From NCBI RefSeq assembly GCF_012027645.1, contig NZ_SNUU01000001.1:1550001-1614000 (forward strand): a stretch of DNA of 64,000 nucleotides. Reading direction: 5' to 3'. Positions 1 to 8,195 of this stretch are shown here, piece by piece. Each line of letters begins with the position of its first letter. Positions within the stretch are counted from its first letter, which is position 1. Source of the DNA: Thermococcus sp. 18S1 (GTDB lineage Archaea; Methanobacteriota_B; Thermococci; Thermococcales; Thermococcaceae). The notes under the pieces were generated by a model. The model ran no database searches and was not told the origin of the DNA. It saw only the letters and a list, made by a program, of their open reading frames with translations. The position numbers and the translations under genes were made by a program.

Positions 1-73
1 ATATGTTGAGTTATGCATATCCATGGACCAAAGGTTTTAGTTTGGATGGCATCCACGACCGGTGGTGGGTATC

Positions 74-421
74 ATGAAGGCCAGAATCGTTGAGCGCTTC
101 AAGTTTGAGGCAGCCCACGCCGTTATCATTGAAGGAAAGCCGGAAGAGGTACACGGACACACATTCAGACTAGAGGTGGCCGTGGAAGGCCCCCTGAAGA
201 ACGGCTACGTGATGGACTTCCTTGAGCTGAGGGGGATTGTGAATGAAATCATTGGGAAGCTCGACCACAGGAATCTAAACACGCTCTTCGAGAACCCCAC
301 AACTGAAAACGTTGCCCTGTGGATGGCGGAAGAACTCAAGAAGAGGCTCCCCGAGGGGGTGCGGCTTCAGAGGGTAGTCCTCTGGGAGGGCGAGGAGAAC
401 GGGGTGGAGTTTGAGTTCTGA
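74..421 (+). CDS. 6-pyruvoyl-tetrahydropterin synthase (PTPS) family enzyme
   Basis: A 115-residue protein of the PTPS/QueD fold. The zinc-binding histidines are visible as AAH near the N-terminus and as HGH, and the later DHRNLN and TTENVA segments are typical of the family. The cysteine that QueD and classical PTPS carry before HGH (CxxxHGH) is absent; the sequence reads EEVHGH, the ExxHGH pattern reported for PTPS-III-type enzymes that make 6-hydroxymethyl-dihydropterin. A folate- or pterin-type role is therefore at least as likely as preQ0 synthesis. An upstream in-frame GTG at 62 exists, but ATG 74 has GGTGGTGGG just ahead and is preferred. The family is sure, the substrate is not. Confidence 0.85.
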   Translation: MKARIVERFKFEAAHAVIIEGKPEEVHGHTFRLEVAVEGPLKNGYVMDFLELRGIVNEIIGKLDHRNLNTLFENPTTENVALWMAEELKKRLPEGVRLQRVVLWEGEENGVEFEF

Positions 422-479
422 GGACATATTGTCCCCTCAAACCGCAAGACTTTTTTCGTCTTGTTGTCTATTACTGTCG

Positions 480-779
480 ATGGTCATGAAGACTCTGGGG
501 GAGATAGAAACTATCCTAAAGGCCCACAAAAATGAGCTGAAGGAGAGGTTTGGAGTAAAGGAGATTGGGATATTCGGTTCCTACGTCCGCGGAGAGGCCA
601 AGGAAACGAGCGATATTGACATTCTGGTTGACTTCTACGAGGTTCCTTCCCTGTTCAGGTTCATAGAGCTCGAGGAGTACCTCGAGGAACTTCTCGGTGT
701 AAGGGCTGACCTCGTTCTAAAGTCCGCTTTGAAGCCCAAAATTTCCGAATATGTGATGAGGGAGGTCATCTACGTATGA
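480..779 (+). CDS. mntA: MntA-type nucleotidyltransferase antitoxin
   Basis: A minimal nucleotidyltransferase of the MNT family. Counted from the second ATG (486), the motif GSX10DID is complete (G31, S32, D43, D45). In the HepT/MntA system the antitoxin AMPylates a tyrosine of the HepT toxin to inactivate it. The stop overlaps the hepT start by 4 nt (ATGA), so the pair is co-translated. Two in-frame ATGs, 480 and 486, are possible. A T-rich TATA-like element near 450-457 would place transcription start close to 478, which suggests a leaderless ATG at 480. Longer upstream frames lack a ribosome binding site. Confidence 0.88.
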   Translation: MVMKTLGEIETILKAHKNELKERFGVKEIGIFGSYVRGEAKETSDIDILVDFYEVPSLFRFIELEEYLEELLGVRADLVLKSALKPKISEYVMREVIYV

Positions 780-1105
780 AACGAGCGCATGAAGACTACA
801 TCAACGATATCATTGAGGCAATAGCGCTGATAGAAGAGTTCACCGCCAACATGGAGTTTGAGGAATTCGAGCGAGACAAGAAGACCCAGTTTGCAGTTAT
901 TCGGGCTCTGGAGATAATCGGTGAAGCCGCCAAGGCCATCCCAGAAGAGTTCAAGGAGAAACACCCGGAAGTGCCCTGGAAAGAGATGGCAAGAATGAGG
1001 GATAAACTTATACACGCGTATTTTGGAGTTGATCTTCGGGTGGTGTGGCGAACCCTCAACGAAGACATTCCACAGCTGAAAAAGAAGCTGGAAACACTCA
1101 TTTAG
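776..1105 (+). CDS. hepT: HepT-type RNase toxin (HEPN domain)
   Basis: A 109-residue all-helical HEPN protein. The catalytic RX4HXY motif is intact as RDKLIHAY (R75, H80, Y82), the last residue being the tyrosine modified by MntA in characterised pairs. It is expected to act as an endoribonuclease when released from the antitoxin. It directly follows mntA with a 4-nt overlap. Its stop overlaps the stop of the convergent DUF192 gene by 4 nt. Both partners look intact, so the module is probably functional. Confidence 0.9.
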   Translation: MKRAHEDYINDIIEAIALIEEFTANMEFEEFERDKKTQFAVIRALEIIGEAAKAIPEEFKEKHPEVPWKEMARMRDKLIHAYFGVDLRVVWRTLNEDIPQLKKKLETLI

Positions 1106-1572
1106 TTCCCCTTCACCTTCATTTCCTTAACGCTCTCGGCCATTACGACACCGTTGGACGTCTCAAAGGATATCTTGTCCGGCAGGGCGACCTTGACGGG
1201 CACGGCCTTTTCCTTCTCTTCGCTCGGTGTCCAGTTTATTACATCTCCCTCCTCTACCTCAAGAACCCTCGTTATCCCAACGGGCCCCTCGATTATGTAC
1301 TTTGCGGCTTTTCTGGGGGTGTAGAGCCGCCACTTCTTGGCAGTCTTGAAGTCGACGACTCTCCTCGACGAGTCGAGCCAGATGACGTCTATATCGTCCA
1401 GCATGAAGAACATGTGGATTGACGCGTTGGCCTTTGTCTCGGCGGGAAGAACGAAGACAAGGGCATAGTTGATATTCCTGATGAGCATTAACCCTCTAAA
1501 CCGTTTGAAGAAGCTATCGGCAAGCTTGACTCTCCCGTGCCATGTTCTGCCTTTGGTCTCGTTGATGAGCAT
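1102..1572 (-). CDS. DUF192 family protein
   Basis: A 156-residue protein. Its first 110 residues match DUF192: FRGLM near residue 30, ASIHMFFM near 52 and IDVIWLD a few residues later. DUF192 proteins are small beta-rich proteins, often exported in other organisms, with no settled biochemical role; no signal peptide is seen here. The C-terminal 45 residues are charged and beyond the usual domain. A TATA-like element (CTTATCA, 1595-1601) lies about 25 nt before ATG 1572, so the mRNA is probably leaderless. It is monocistronic and convergent with hepT. Confidence 0.8.
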   Translation of the reverse strand: MLINETKGRTWHGRVKLADSFFKRFRGLMLIRNINYALVFVLPAETKANASIHMFFMLDDIDVIWLDSSRRVVDFKTAKKWRLYTPRKAAKYIIEGPVGITRVLEVEEGDVINWTPSEEKEKAVPVKVALPDKISFETSNGVVMAESVKEMKVKGN

Positions 1573-1623
1573 GATAGAAGATAGAAATGCTGATTGATAA
1601 GTTTTTGGGAAAAGAAACGGGGA

Positions 1624-2184
1624 TCAGAGTTCCCCTGCCTTGGCCTTCTCTCCAAGTTCGAAGCCTTTGTGGAGGGCCCTCAGGTTTATCTCCTCCGTTC
1701 CCTTCGGCACGGCGTCCAAAACGGCTTTCTCTATGGCCTCCCTGCTCACAATCTCCGTCCACGCGGTAAGGATTCCAAGGGTGAGGATGTTCATGGTGAG
1801 GCTGAGGCCGGTTGTTTCCTCGGCTATCTCCGTGAGGGGAAGCGGGAGCACCTCAAGCTTCTTCTCAAACTCGAAATCCCTGTGGGGAACGAGGTCCTTC
1901 TCGACTATTATCTTGGCGCCCTCCCTCACCGTGCGGAGGTACTTGTTGTAGGCCTCCTGGGAGAAGAACACCGCGCAGTCCGGCTTTAGCGTCTTGGGGT
2001 AGTCTATCAGCTCGTCGCTGATAACTACTTCAGCCTTGCTCGCTCCTCCCCTTGACTCCGGCCCATAGGCCTGCGTCTGCACCGCGTAGAGGTTCTCGTA
2101 AACGGCCGCCGCCCTTCCGAGTATGACGCTGGCGAGTATAACTCCCTGGCCGCCGAAGCCGCTGAAGAGTATCTCCTTCCTCAT
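1624..2184 (-). CDS. 2-oxoacid:ferredoxin oxidoreductase, gamma subunit (second complex)
   Basis: About 186 residues with the gamma-subunit signature FGGQGVILA at the N-terminus and ESRGG plus KGTEEIN further on. The gamma subunit completes the alpha-beta-gamma core that oxidises a 2-oxoacid to acyl-CoA and CO2 with reduction of ferredoxin. ATG 2184 overlaps the beta-subunit stop by 4 nt (ATGA); an in-frame GTG at 2193 is possible but less likely. It is the last gene of the seven-gene operon. The order of this second set matches PF1771-1773 of Pyrococcus furiosus, whose physiological substrate is not firmly settled. Confidence 0.87.
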   Translation of the reverse strand: MRKEILFSGFGGQGVILASVILGRAAAVYENLYAVQTQAYGPESRGGASKAEVVISDELIDYPKTLKPDCAVFFSQEAYNKYLRTVREGAKIIVEKDLVPHRDFEFEKKLEVLPLPLTEIAEETTGLSLTMNILTLGILTAWTEIVSREAIEKAVLDAVPKGTEEINLRALHKGFELGEKAKAGEL

Positions 2185-3026
2185 TCCTCCCACCCCATCA
2201 TCTTCTTGGCGCGCTTCTTGTAGGCCTCGTACTCCCTCACGAGGCCGGGCCTGTCCCTGTCCACGAACTCGCCGATGACTATCTTGCCCTCAAGCTCCTC
2301 TGGAGGCATCTTCTTGGCCTTCGCGAGCGGGACGGTTATCTTCTGGTACCAGCGGAGAAGCTCGGGGGCCGTCTTCATCCTGTTCCTCCTTCCGAAGCTT
2401 ATCGGACACGGCGAGAGGAACTCAACGAGCGTGAAGCCCTCCTTCTGCAGGGCCTTCTTGATGCTGTTGATGCCCTGGAGGTAGTTGAAGACGCTCCACC
2501 TGGCCACGTAGTTGGCTCCAGCTGAAACGGCCAAATCGGCTATGTCGAAGGGGTTCTCAAACTGGCCGTACGGCGCCGTGGTTCCGCGCAGGCCCTTAAG
2601 GGCTGTCGGCGCGACCTGTCCGCCGGTCATTCCGTAGGTGAAGTTGTTGATGAGGATTACCGTTACGTCGAGGTTCCTCCTGATGGCGTGGATGAAGTGG
2701 TTCCCACCGATGGCCGCGGCATCTCCGTCGCCCATGAAGGCGATTATCTTGAGGTCGGGATTGGCGAGCTTTATGCCGGTGGCAAAGGCAAGTGCCCTTC
2801 CGTGGGTTGTGTGGAGGCCGTCGAAGTTGACGAAGCCCGGAACACGGGAGGAACAGCCGATTCCACTGACCCAGACTATCTCGTCAGGGTTTAGCTTCAA
2901 GTCGTCTATCGCGCGGAGCGTGTACTGGAGCGCCGAGCCTATTCCACAGCCCGGACAGAATATCGTCGGGAGCATGTCCTTTCTCAGGTACTTGTCGCGA
3001 ATCTCGTAAGCGGATTTCAGGTACAT
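2181..3026 (-). CDS. 2-oxoacid:ferredoxin oxidoreductase, beta subunit (second complex)
   Basis: A 281-residue thiamine-pyrophosphate subunit. It shows the Fe-S/TPP segment CPGCG near residue 24, a GDGDAAAIGGNH TPP/Mg site near 97 and NNFTYGMTGGQ near 127. It holds the catalytic TPP for oxidative decarboxylation of the 2-oxoacid and passes electrons toward ferredoxin. It abuts the alpha gene directly and overlaps gamma by 4 nt. It is clearly paralogous to the beta subunit at 4690-5544 (GRRNRMK and YGMTGGQVAPT are shared), which indicates duplication of the operon. Confidence 0.9.
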   Translation of the reverse strand: MYLKSAYEIRDKYLRKDMLPTIFCPGCGIGSALQYTLRAIDDLKLNPDEIVWVSGIGCSSRVPGFVNFDGLHTTHGRALAFATGIKLANPDLKIIAFMGDGDAAAIGGNHFIHAIRRNLDVTVILINNFTYGMTGGQVAPTALKGLRGTTAPYGQFENPFDIADLAVSAGANYVARWSVFNYLQGINSIKKALQKEGFTLVEFLSPCPISFGRRNRMKTAPELLRWYQKITVPLAKAKKMPPEELEGKIVIGEFVDRDRPGLVREYEAYKKRAKKMMGWEE

Positions 3027-4175
3027 TCAGCCCACCACCCTCTCGACTATCTCCATCGGAGTGTGAACCTCGCCGCCTATCTTCGCTATCAGCTCGACCT
3101 CGGCTTTTCCGTTGGCGCCTTCCTTGACGAGGTGGTAGAGCTGTCCGAGGTTCATCTCCGGGACGTATATCTTTCTCACGCGCTCTGCGAGCTCTTCGAT
3201 CATCTCGAAGTCGAAGGGCCATATCGTGTTGAGCTTGAGCATGCCTGCCTTAACGCCCCTCTCGCGGAGTATCTTCACGGCCCTGACGGCGGAGCGCGAG
3301 ACTATGCCGGTGCTTACTATCGCTATCTCGGCATCGTCGAGCTCGAAGGTGTTGTAGCTTATGATGTCCTTACCGTTGCGCTCCAGCTTCTCGATTATCC
3401 TCCTAACGAGCTTTTCGTGAACTTCCGCATCGACCGTCCTGGGCCTTCCGCGCTCGTCGTGGGTGAGGCCTGTGACGTAGGTTCTATACCCCTTCCCGAA
3501 TATCGGCATGGGCGGGACACCATCACCGTGTATGTCCCCGAAGGGATACTTGGCCTCCTCCTCGTTGGCCGGCAGCTTGCGGTCTATAATCTCTATCTCT
3601 TCCGGATTGGGAATGTAAACGCGCTCACGCATGTGGGCTATCTCGGCATCGGTGAGAAGAACCACCGGCGTTCTGTACTTCTCGGCCAGGTTGAATGCCC
3701 TTATGGTGAAGTCAAAGGCCTCCTGGACGGTTGAAGGGCTGAGGACTATGAGTGAATGGTCTCCATGGGTTCCCCAGATGGCCTGCATTATGTCGCCCTG
3801 GGCCGCAAGCGTGGGCTGACCGGTTGACGGGCCTCCACGCTGGACGTCAACTAAAACGAGTGGAGTCTCGGTCATTATCGCGTAGCCGAGGTTCTCCATC
3901 ATGAGGCTGAATCCCGGGCCGCTCGTTGCGGTCATGGCCTTCGCCCCGGCCCAGGAGGCACCTATTATCGCCGCCATGCTCGCCAGCTCGTCCTCCATCT
4001 GTATGCTTACCCCATCGACGAGGGGCATGTAGAGGGCCATCGCCTCGAATATCTCGCTCGCCGGGGTTATCGGGTAGCCGGCGTAAAATCTGCAGCCAGC
4101 CAGGATGGCTGCCCTCGCTATTGCCTCATCACCCTGAATGAAGTCGCTCTTACCAACCGGAAAGGGGTATCTCAT
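3027..4175 (-). CDS. 2-oxoacid:ferredoxin oxidoreductase, alpha subunit (second complex)
   Basis: About 382 residues with the alpha-subunit motifs IQGDEAIARAA, AGYPITPASE, ATSGPGFSLM and TPLVLVDVQRGGPSTG, the last in the CoA/substrate domain. ATG 4175 is preferred over 4181: it overlaps the gamma stop as ATGA and is 6 nt after GGAGGG. The gene starts the second alpha-beta-gamma trio in the operon. No ferredoxin-type delta gene is attached to this trio, so it must share the delta protein encoded at 6738-7010 or use free ferredoxin. Confidence 0.89.
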   Translation of the reverse strand: MRYPFPVGKSDFIQGDEAIARAAILAGCRFYAGYPITPASEIFEAMALYMPLVDGVSIQMEDELASMAAIIGASWAGAKAMTATSGPGFSLMMENLGYAIMTETPLVLVDVQRGGPSTGQPTLAAQGDIMQAIWGTHGDHSLIVLSPSTVQEAFDFTIRAFNLAEKYRTPVVLLTDAEIAHMRERVYIPNPEEIEIIDRKLPANEEEAKYPFGDIHGDGVPPMPIFGKGYRTYVTGLTHDERGRPRTVDAEVHEKLVRRIIEKLERNGKDIISYNTFELDDAEIAIVSTGIVSRSAVRAVKILRERGVKAGMLKLNTIWPFDFEMIEELAERVRKIYVPEMNLGQLYHLVKEGANGKAEVELIAKIGGEVHTPMEIVERVVG

Positions 4176-4684
4176 CTGCATCCCTCCTCATAACCAACCC
4201 TGAAAGCTTTGATGTTTATCTCCTCCGTTCCCTTGGGAACCCTCCTCCTTATGGCCTCCTCGACGCTTTCCTTCTTCACAACTCCCGTCTTCGCCACGAG
4301 GTAACCGAGGGCGACCATGTTGACGGTGAGTGCCAGACCGGTGCTCTCCTCGGCCATTCTCGTGAAAGGAGCACCGATGTAGTCCCCCTCGGGTTTGACA
4401 AGGTCGGTGTCTATAATCAGCAGTCCATCCTCCCTCAGCTCGTCCTTGACGGTGTTGTAGCCGAGCTGGGCGAGGGCAACCAGGACGTCCGCTTCGGTGA
4501 CTATGACGTCGTAAATCGGCTCCTTCGAGATGATGACGTCAGCTATCGAGTGGCCGCCCCTGCTGGCCGAGCTGTAGTCCTGGGTCTGGACGACGTTCAG
4601 GCCCTCTATGGCGGCGGCCTCGCCGAGTATTACCCCTGCGAGCACAACACCCTGACCGCCTATGCCGGCGAACCTAATCTGCAT
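4172..4684 (-). CDS. korC: 2-oxoglutarate:ferredoxin oxidoreductase, gamma subunit (first complex)
   Basis: About 170 residues with the gamma signature GIGGQGVVLAG and the SASRGG and GTEEINIKA segments. With the genes just upstream it forms the first alpha-beta-gamma-delta enzyme, equivalent in order to the P. furiosus 2-oxoglutarate ferredoxin oxidoreductase (PF1767-1770), which makes succinyl-CoA for biosynthesis and amino-acid catabolism. Two starts are possible; ATG 4684 follows GGAGGAGTG and is preferred to a GTG at 4693 that overlaps the beta stop. Naming as kor rests on gene order, not on a diagnostic residue. Confidence 0.82.
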   Translation of the reverse strand: MQIRFAGIGGQGVVLAGVILGEAAAIEGLNVVQTQDYSSASRGGHSIADVIISKEPIYDVIVTEADVLVALAQLGYNTVKDELREDGLLIIDTDLVKPEGDYIGAPFTRMAEESTGLALTVNMVALGYLVAKTGVVKKESVEEAIRRRVPKGTEEINIKAFRVGYEEGCR

Positions 4685-4689
4685 GGCTC

Positions 4690-5544
4690 TCACTCCTCCT
4701 TAAGGCCGAAGTGCTCCTGAACCTCATCAATGAGCTTGTTAAGCTCCGTGGTAAACTCCGGCCTGGTTCTGTTTACTATCTCCCCTATGACGAACTTACC
4801 CTCAAGCTCCTCCGGGCTCATGTCCTTCGCCTTGCTGACGGGTACCGAGTTCTTCAGGAACCAGCGGAGCATCTCGGCCGGCTCCTTCATCCTGTTCCTC
4901 CTTCCGTACTGGACGGGACACTGGGAGATGACCTCAACGAGCGAGAAGCCCTTAACCTGCAAGGCCTTCTTGATGCTCTCGATGAGCTGGTAAACGTGGG
5001 CAGTCGTCCAGCGGGCAACGTAGCTCGCTCCGGCGGCAGCGACAGTCTCAGAAATCTGAAGCGGGTGCTCTATGTTCCTGTAAGGGCTGGTGGTGGTTTT
5101 CGCGCCGAAAGGTGTCGTTGGAGCGACCTGTCCGCCCGTCATTCCGTAGATGAAGTTGTTCACGAGGATGACAGTTATGTCGATGTTTCTCCTTGCCGCA
5201 TGGAGGAGGTGGTTACCGCCTATACTTGCCAGGTCTCCGTCGCCGCTTATGACGACGACCTTCTTATCCGGCAGTCCGACCTTGACGCCGGTTGCGAATG
5301 CTATCGCCCTTCCATGGGTCGTGTGAAGGGTATCTGCCAGGAAGTAGGGTGAGGCTATCCATGCGGAACAGCCTATTCCGCTCACAACCACGAGATCCTT
5401 CGGGTCGAGCTTGAGCTGATCAACGGCATTAGCGAAGGCGTTGAGAACCGTTCCACCGCCACAGCCGGGGCAGAGGGCCGTTGGCAGGGCCTCCTTACGG
5501 AGGTACTTAACCATTGGATACGTGGAGTATATCTTCTTCGCCAT
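4690..5544 (-). CDS. korB: 2-oxoglutarate:ferredoxin oxidoreductase, beta subunit (first complex)
   Basis: A 284-residue TPP-binding subunit with CPGCGGG near residue 24, SGDGDLASIGGNH near 99 and NNFIYGMTGGQ near 131. ATG 5544 shares one base with the alpha stop (TGATG), so translation is coupled. It catalyses the decarboxylation step with the alpha subunit. It is a paralogue of the gene at 2181-3026 in the same operon, and the conserved GRRNRMK loop is present in both. Confidence 0.87.
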   Translation of the reverse strand: MAKKIYSTYPMVKYLRKEALPTALCPGCGGGTVLNAFANAVDQLKLDPKDLVVVSGIGCSAWIASPYFLADTLHTTHGRAIAFATGVKVGLPDKKVVVISGDGDLASIGGNHLLHAARRNIDITVILVNNFIYGMTGGQVAPTTPFGAKTTTSPYRNIEHPLQISETVAAAGASYVARWTTAHVYQLIESIKKALQVKGFSLVEVISQCPVQYGRRNRMKEPAEMLRWFLKNSVPVSKAKDMSPEELEGKFVIGEIVNRTRPEFTTELNKLIDEVQEHFGLKEE

Positions 5545-6734
5545 CAGGCAACACCCCTTATCTCGCGGAGAATTTCCTCAACGGTCAGAGGCACGCCGCC
5601 GATTTTGTTCACGCCCTTGAGGAGGACGTCGTCGTTAACGTAGCGCTCGACCTCTATTATCATCTGCCCGAGGTTCATTTCTGCAACGAGCACTGCCCGT
5701 GCCTTTTTGGCCAGCTCGCGCATCCTCTCCGCCGGGAACGGGTGGACGGTCTTGGGCACGAAGAGGCCGACGTTTATTCCCTCCTCCCTCGCTCTGAGAA
5801 CCGCTCCGAGGGCAGGCCTGGCCGTTACTCCCCAGCTGACGACGAGTATCTCGGCGTCGTCGGTGAAGTGCTCCTCGTACTTCTCGTAAACCTCGCGGTT
5901 CTTCTCAATCTTGCGGTGGATTCTCCTCACGAGCCTGTCGTGGACTTCCGGCGTGTAGACGTCCCTCAGTCCGGTTTCCTTGTGAGTTGAACCTGTGACG
6001 TGGGTGAAGTAGCCGTGGCCGAAGAGGGGCATCGGTGGTACTCCGTCCCCGTGGGGGTCGCCGAAGGGGAGCCTCGCCTCTTCCTCGTTCTGGGGAAGCT
6101 TGCGGTAGGTTATTTCAACCTCGGAAACGTCCGGAATCTTTATCTGCTCCCTCGTGTGGGCGAGGACTCCGTCGAAGAGCACCACCACCGGGGTTCTCAG
6201 CCTCTCGGAAATGTTGAAGGCCCTTATCGTCTCCCAAAAGGCGTCCTGACCGCTCGTCGGCGAAACCGCCACAATCGGATGGTCACCGTGAGTTCCCCAC
6301 CGGGCCTGGAAGAAGTCTCCCTGCGCTCCCTTCGTGGCCTGGCCGGTTGATGGGCCGCTCCTCTGAACGTCGACCAGAACGAGCGGGGTCTCGGTCATGA
6401 CCGCGTAACCGAGGTTCTCCTGCATGAGACTGAAGCCGGGGCCGGCTGTTGCCGTCATCACCTTGAAGCCCGTCCAGGAGGCACCCACCATGGCGGCTAT
6501 GCTTCCTATCTCATCCTCCATCTGAAGGTAGTAGCCGCCGAGCTTCGGCAGCTCCCGCGCCATGGTTTCGGCGATTTCGCTCGATGGCGTTATTGGATAG
6601 CCGGCGTAGAACCTGCAGCCGGCGAAGAGGGCCCCATAGGCAACCGCTTCGTTGCCCTGCATGAAGTAGTTGCCCGGCTTGTAGAGCTTCCTTAAGAGCC
6701 TGAGCTGTTCAGGCTCGTCACCACGGATGATCAT
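5544..6734 (-). CDS. korA: 2-oxoglutarate:ferredoxin oxidoreductase, alpha subunit (first complex)
   Basis: A 396-residue alpha subunit with MQGNEAVAYGA, AGYPITPSSE, ATAGPGFSLMQ and RSGPSTGQAT. It binds CoA and the 2-oxoacid and forms the core with KorB. It starts 3 nt downstream of the delta gene and is the second gene of the operon. The two alpha subunits of the operon keep the same domain order but differ at their N-termini, this one carrying an extra segment of about 20 residues. Confidence 0.87.
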   Translation of the reverse strand: MIIRGDEPEQLRLLRKLYKPGNYFMQGNEAVAYGALFAGCRFYAGYPITPSSEIAETMARELPKLGGYYLQMEDEIGSIAAMVGASWTGFKVMTATAGPGFSLMQENLGYAVMTETPLVLVDVQRSGPSTGQATKGAQGDFFQARWGTHGDHPIVAVSPTSGQDAFWETIRAFNISERLRTPVVVLFDGVLAHTREQIKIPDVSEVEITYRKLPQNEEEARLPFGDPHGDGVPPMPLFGHGYFTHVTGSTHKETGLRDVYTPEVHDRLVRRIHRKIEKNREVYEKYEEHFTDDAEILVVSWGVTARPALGAVLRAREEGINVGLFVPKTVHPFPAERMRELAKKARAVLVAEMNLGQMIIEVERYVNDDVLLKGVNKIGGVPLTVEEILREIRGVA

Positions 6735-6737
6735 GAG

Positions 6738-7010
6738 TCACCACCTTACCGCTATCGCGAAGTCTGGGCAGAGCAGCTCACAGAGCTTGCACTTGACGCA
6801 CTTCTCGGCGTGAACCGGGACCGGGTAGTGGACACCCTTCTCGCTCAGCTCTTTGCTCCACTCGAAGACCTTTCTCGGGCACATTTCAAGACAGATACCA
6901 CAGCCCTTGCACAGAAAAGTGTCCACATCGATTTCAACAACGCCCTCAGCCTTGCCGGTAACGAGGTAGTCCGACCTTTCAACCACGGTTTTCCCTTCGA
7001 CATCTGCCAT
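6738..7010 (-). CDS. korD: 2-oxoacid:ferredoxin oxidoreductase, delta (ferredoxin-like) subunit
   Basis: About 90 residues carrying two 4Fe-4S motifs, CKGCGICLEMCP and CVKCKLCELLCP. It relays electrons from the TPP site to free ferredoxin. ATG 7010 is chosen because GGTGA lies 5 nt upstream and because a strong BRE/TATA (7055-7067) puts transcription start near 7033; the longer frame from 7055 would begin inside the TATA box. It is the first gene of the seven-gene operon and the only delta subunit for two catalytic trios. Confidence 0.88.
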   Translation of the reverse strand: MADVEGKTVVERSDYLVTGKAEGVVEIDVDTFLCKGCGICLEMCPRKVFEWSKELSEKGVHYPVPVHAEKCVKCKLCELLCPDFAIAVRW

Positions 7011-7052
7011 AAGCATCACCCGCGATTTGCTAGCCCCGTTTACGTTTGTCAA

Positions 7053-7086
7053 CATTTAAAGGTTTCGTGGGGGCTCATAAATGAGC
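7053..7086 (-). promoter_or_regulatory. Promoter of the oxidoreductase operon with upstream dyad
   Basis: On the minus strand a near-consensus archaeal promoter is present: BRE CGAAACC (7061-7067) followed by TTTAAA (7055-7060). Transcription should start near 7033, 23 nt before korD. Just upstream of the BRE is an inverted repeat GCTCAT-AA-ATGAGC (7073-7086), a possible activator or regulator site. Confidence 0.75.
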
Positions 7087-7160
7087 ATCAAAGAATCACG
7101 AGAGGCGTTATAAGTCTCACGAAAAGAAAACATGAAAATTCTTTCAAAAACGAAATACCT

Positions 7161-8135
7161 TCACCACGTCACCAGCTGCCAGTCGAGGAGGCCGTTCTCA
7201 ACTATGTACTCCCACCTCTCGCGGCACTCCGGCTTGAGGTTCTCGATGTGGCTGATGTCCTGCGTGGCCGAGAACTTCTTTATCGCCCTTCCTATGGTCC
7301 TATCGTAGTCGGTGAGGCAGTTGTGCGGACCGCGCTTTGAACCGGCTCCAACGGGGTCGCTCAGGATTCTCTTGTCCGGGAATCTCTTCTTCGCCCAGAG
7401 AAGAACCTCAACGGCACTCCAGAGCCACGGAGGGCGGTACTCCTTCTTCTCCCAGAGCCTCTCGTAGAGCGTCCCCTTCTGGATGTCCGTGATGTTTATC
7501 GAGAAGGTGTCCGTGTAGGGTTCTGCCTTGATTATGCTCTCCTTGACGTCCTCTATGCCGTCGCGCTCGCTCAGAAATATTGGCTTCAGCAGGAGGTACG
7601 CTTTGACCTTTGCCCCGGCTTCGTGAGTTATCTCCGCGGCCTTAACAAAGTCCTCGAAGGTGTTGCCTTTGTTGATTGAAACATCGGCTATGTCGTCGTT
7701 GGCCGTTTCAAGGCCTATGGCAACTTCGAAGTGCTTATCCGTGACTATCTCGGCCAGCTCCTTCACGGCATCGTAGCGGATCAGCTCGCTCCTGCTCTCG
7801 ATGACGATTTCTTCAACGTCCTCCATCCCGGCGAGGAGTTCAAAGATTCTCCTCCTCGTCTCCGGTTTGAGCTCTCCATTGTCCAGGAACGAACCGGAGG
7901 TGAACATTCGCACCGCGAAGGGTCCTTTCTTGCCCTCGATTTTCCTAAGGGCCTCTCTCACATAGTCTACTATGGCTTCCTGGCTCCACCTGACCTTCGG
8001 CGCGGCGGTGGGGTATGCGCACATGTAACAGGCTTCGTTTATTCTAAAGCGGTAGCATCCAATTGTCGGGAGTATGATAAACAGCGCCGTTCCGGGCTTT
8101 CCAGCGACGTTGTCCTCACTCGTCCAGTAGCTCAT
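7161..8135 (-). CDS. Archaeosine-synthesis radical SAM protein RaSEA
   Basis: A 324-residue radical SAM protein of the TIGR01210 type. Cysteines C27, C36 and C39 (CX8CXXC) bind the 4Fe-4S cluster. The FTSGSFLD and IESRSELI segments are typical of this Elp3-like family. In Thermococcus, RaSEA acts with ArcS to turn lysine-modified preQ0 at G15 of tRNA into archaeosine. ATG 8135 follows GGTGAGAGG; the open frame continues upstream to 8813 but that part runs antisense to surE and is not coding. TgtA of the same pathway is encoded at 30449-32191. Confidence 0.8.
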   Translation of the reverse strand: MSYWTSEDNVAGKPGTALFIILPTIGCYRFRINEACYMCAYPTAAPKVRWSQEAIVDYVREALRKIEGKKGPFAVRMFTSGSFLDNGELKPETRRRIFELLAGMEDVEEIVIESRSELIRYDAVKELAEIVTDKHFEVAIGLETANDDIADVSINKGNTFEDFVKAAEITHEAGAKVKAYLLLKPIFLSERDGIEDVKESIIKAEPYTDTFSINITDIQKGTLYERLWEKKEYRPPWLWSAVEVLLWAKKRFPDKRILSDPVGAGSKRGPHNCLTDYDRTIGRAIKKFSATQDISHIENLKPECRERWEYIVENGLLDWQLVTW

Positions 8136-8195
8136 CCTCTCACCTGAACCCGGCTGGGAGTTAGGGTTTTTAAAGGTGAGGTTGAGGTTCTTATC

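Noticed and set aside
5544-6734. Assignment of the first oxidoreductase as pyruvate or isovalerate type
   Set aside because: Gene order (delta first, separate alpha, beta, gamma) fits the 2-oxoglutarate enzyme of Pyrococcus; the por/vor cluster has a different order.
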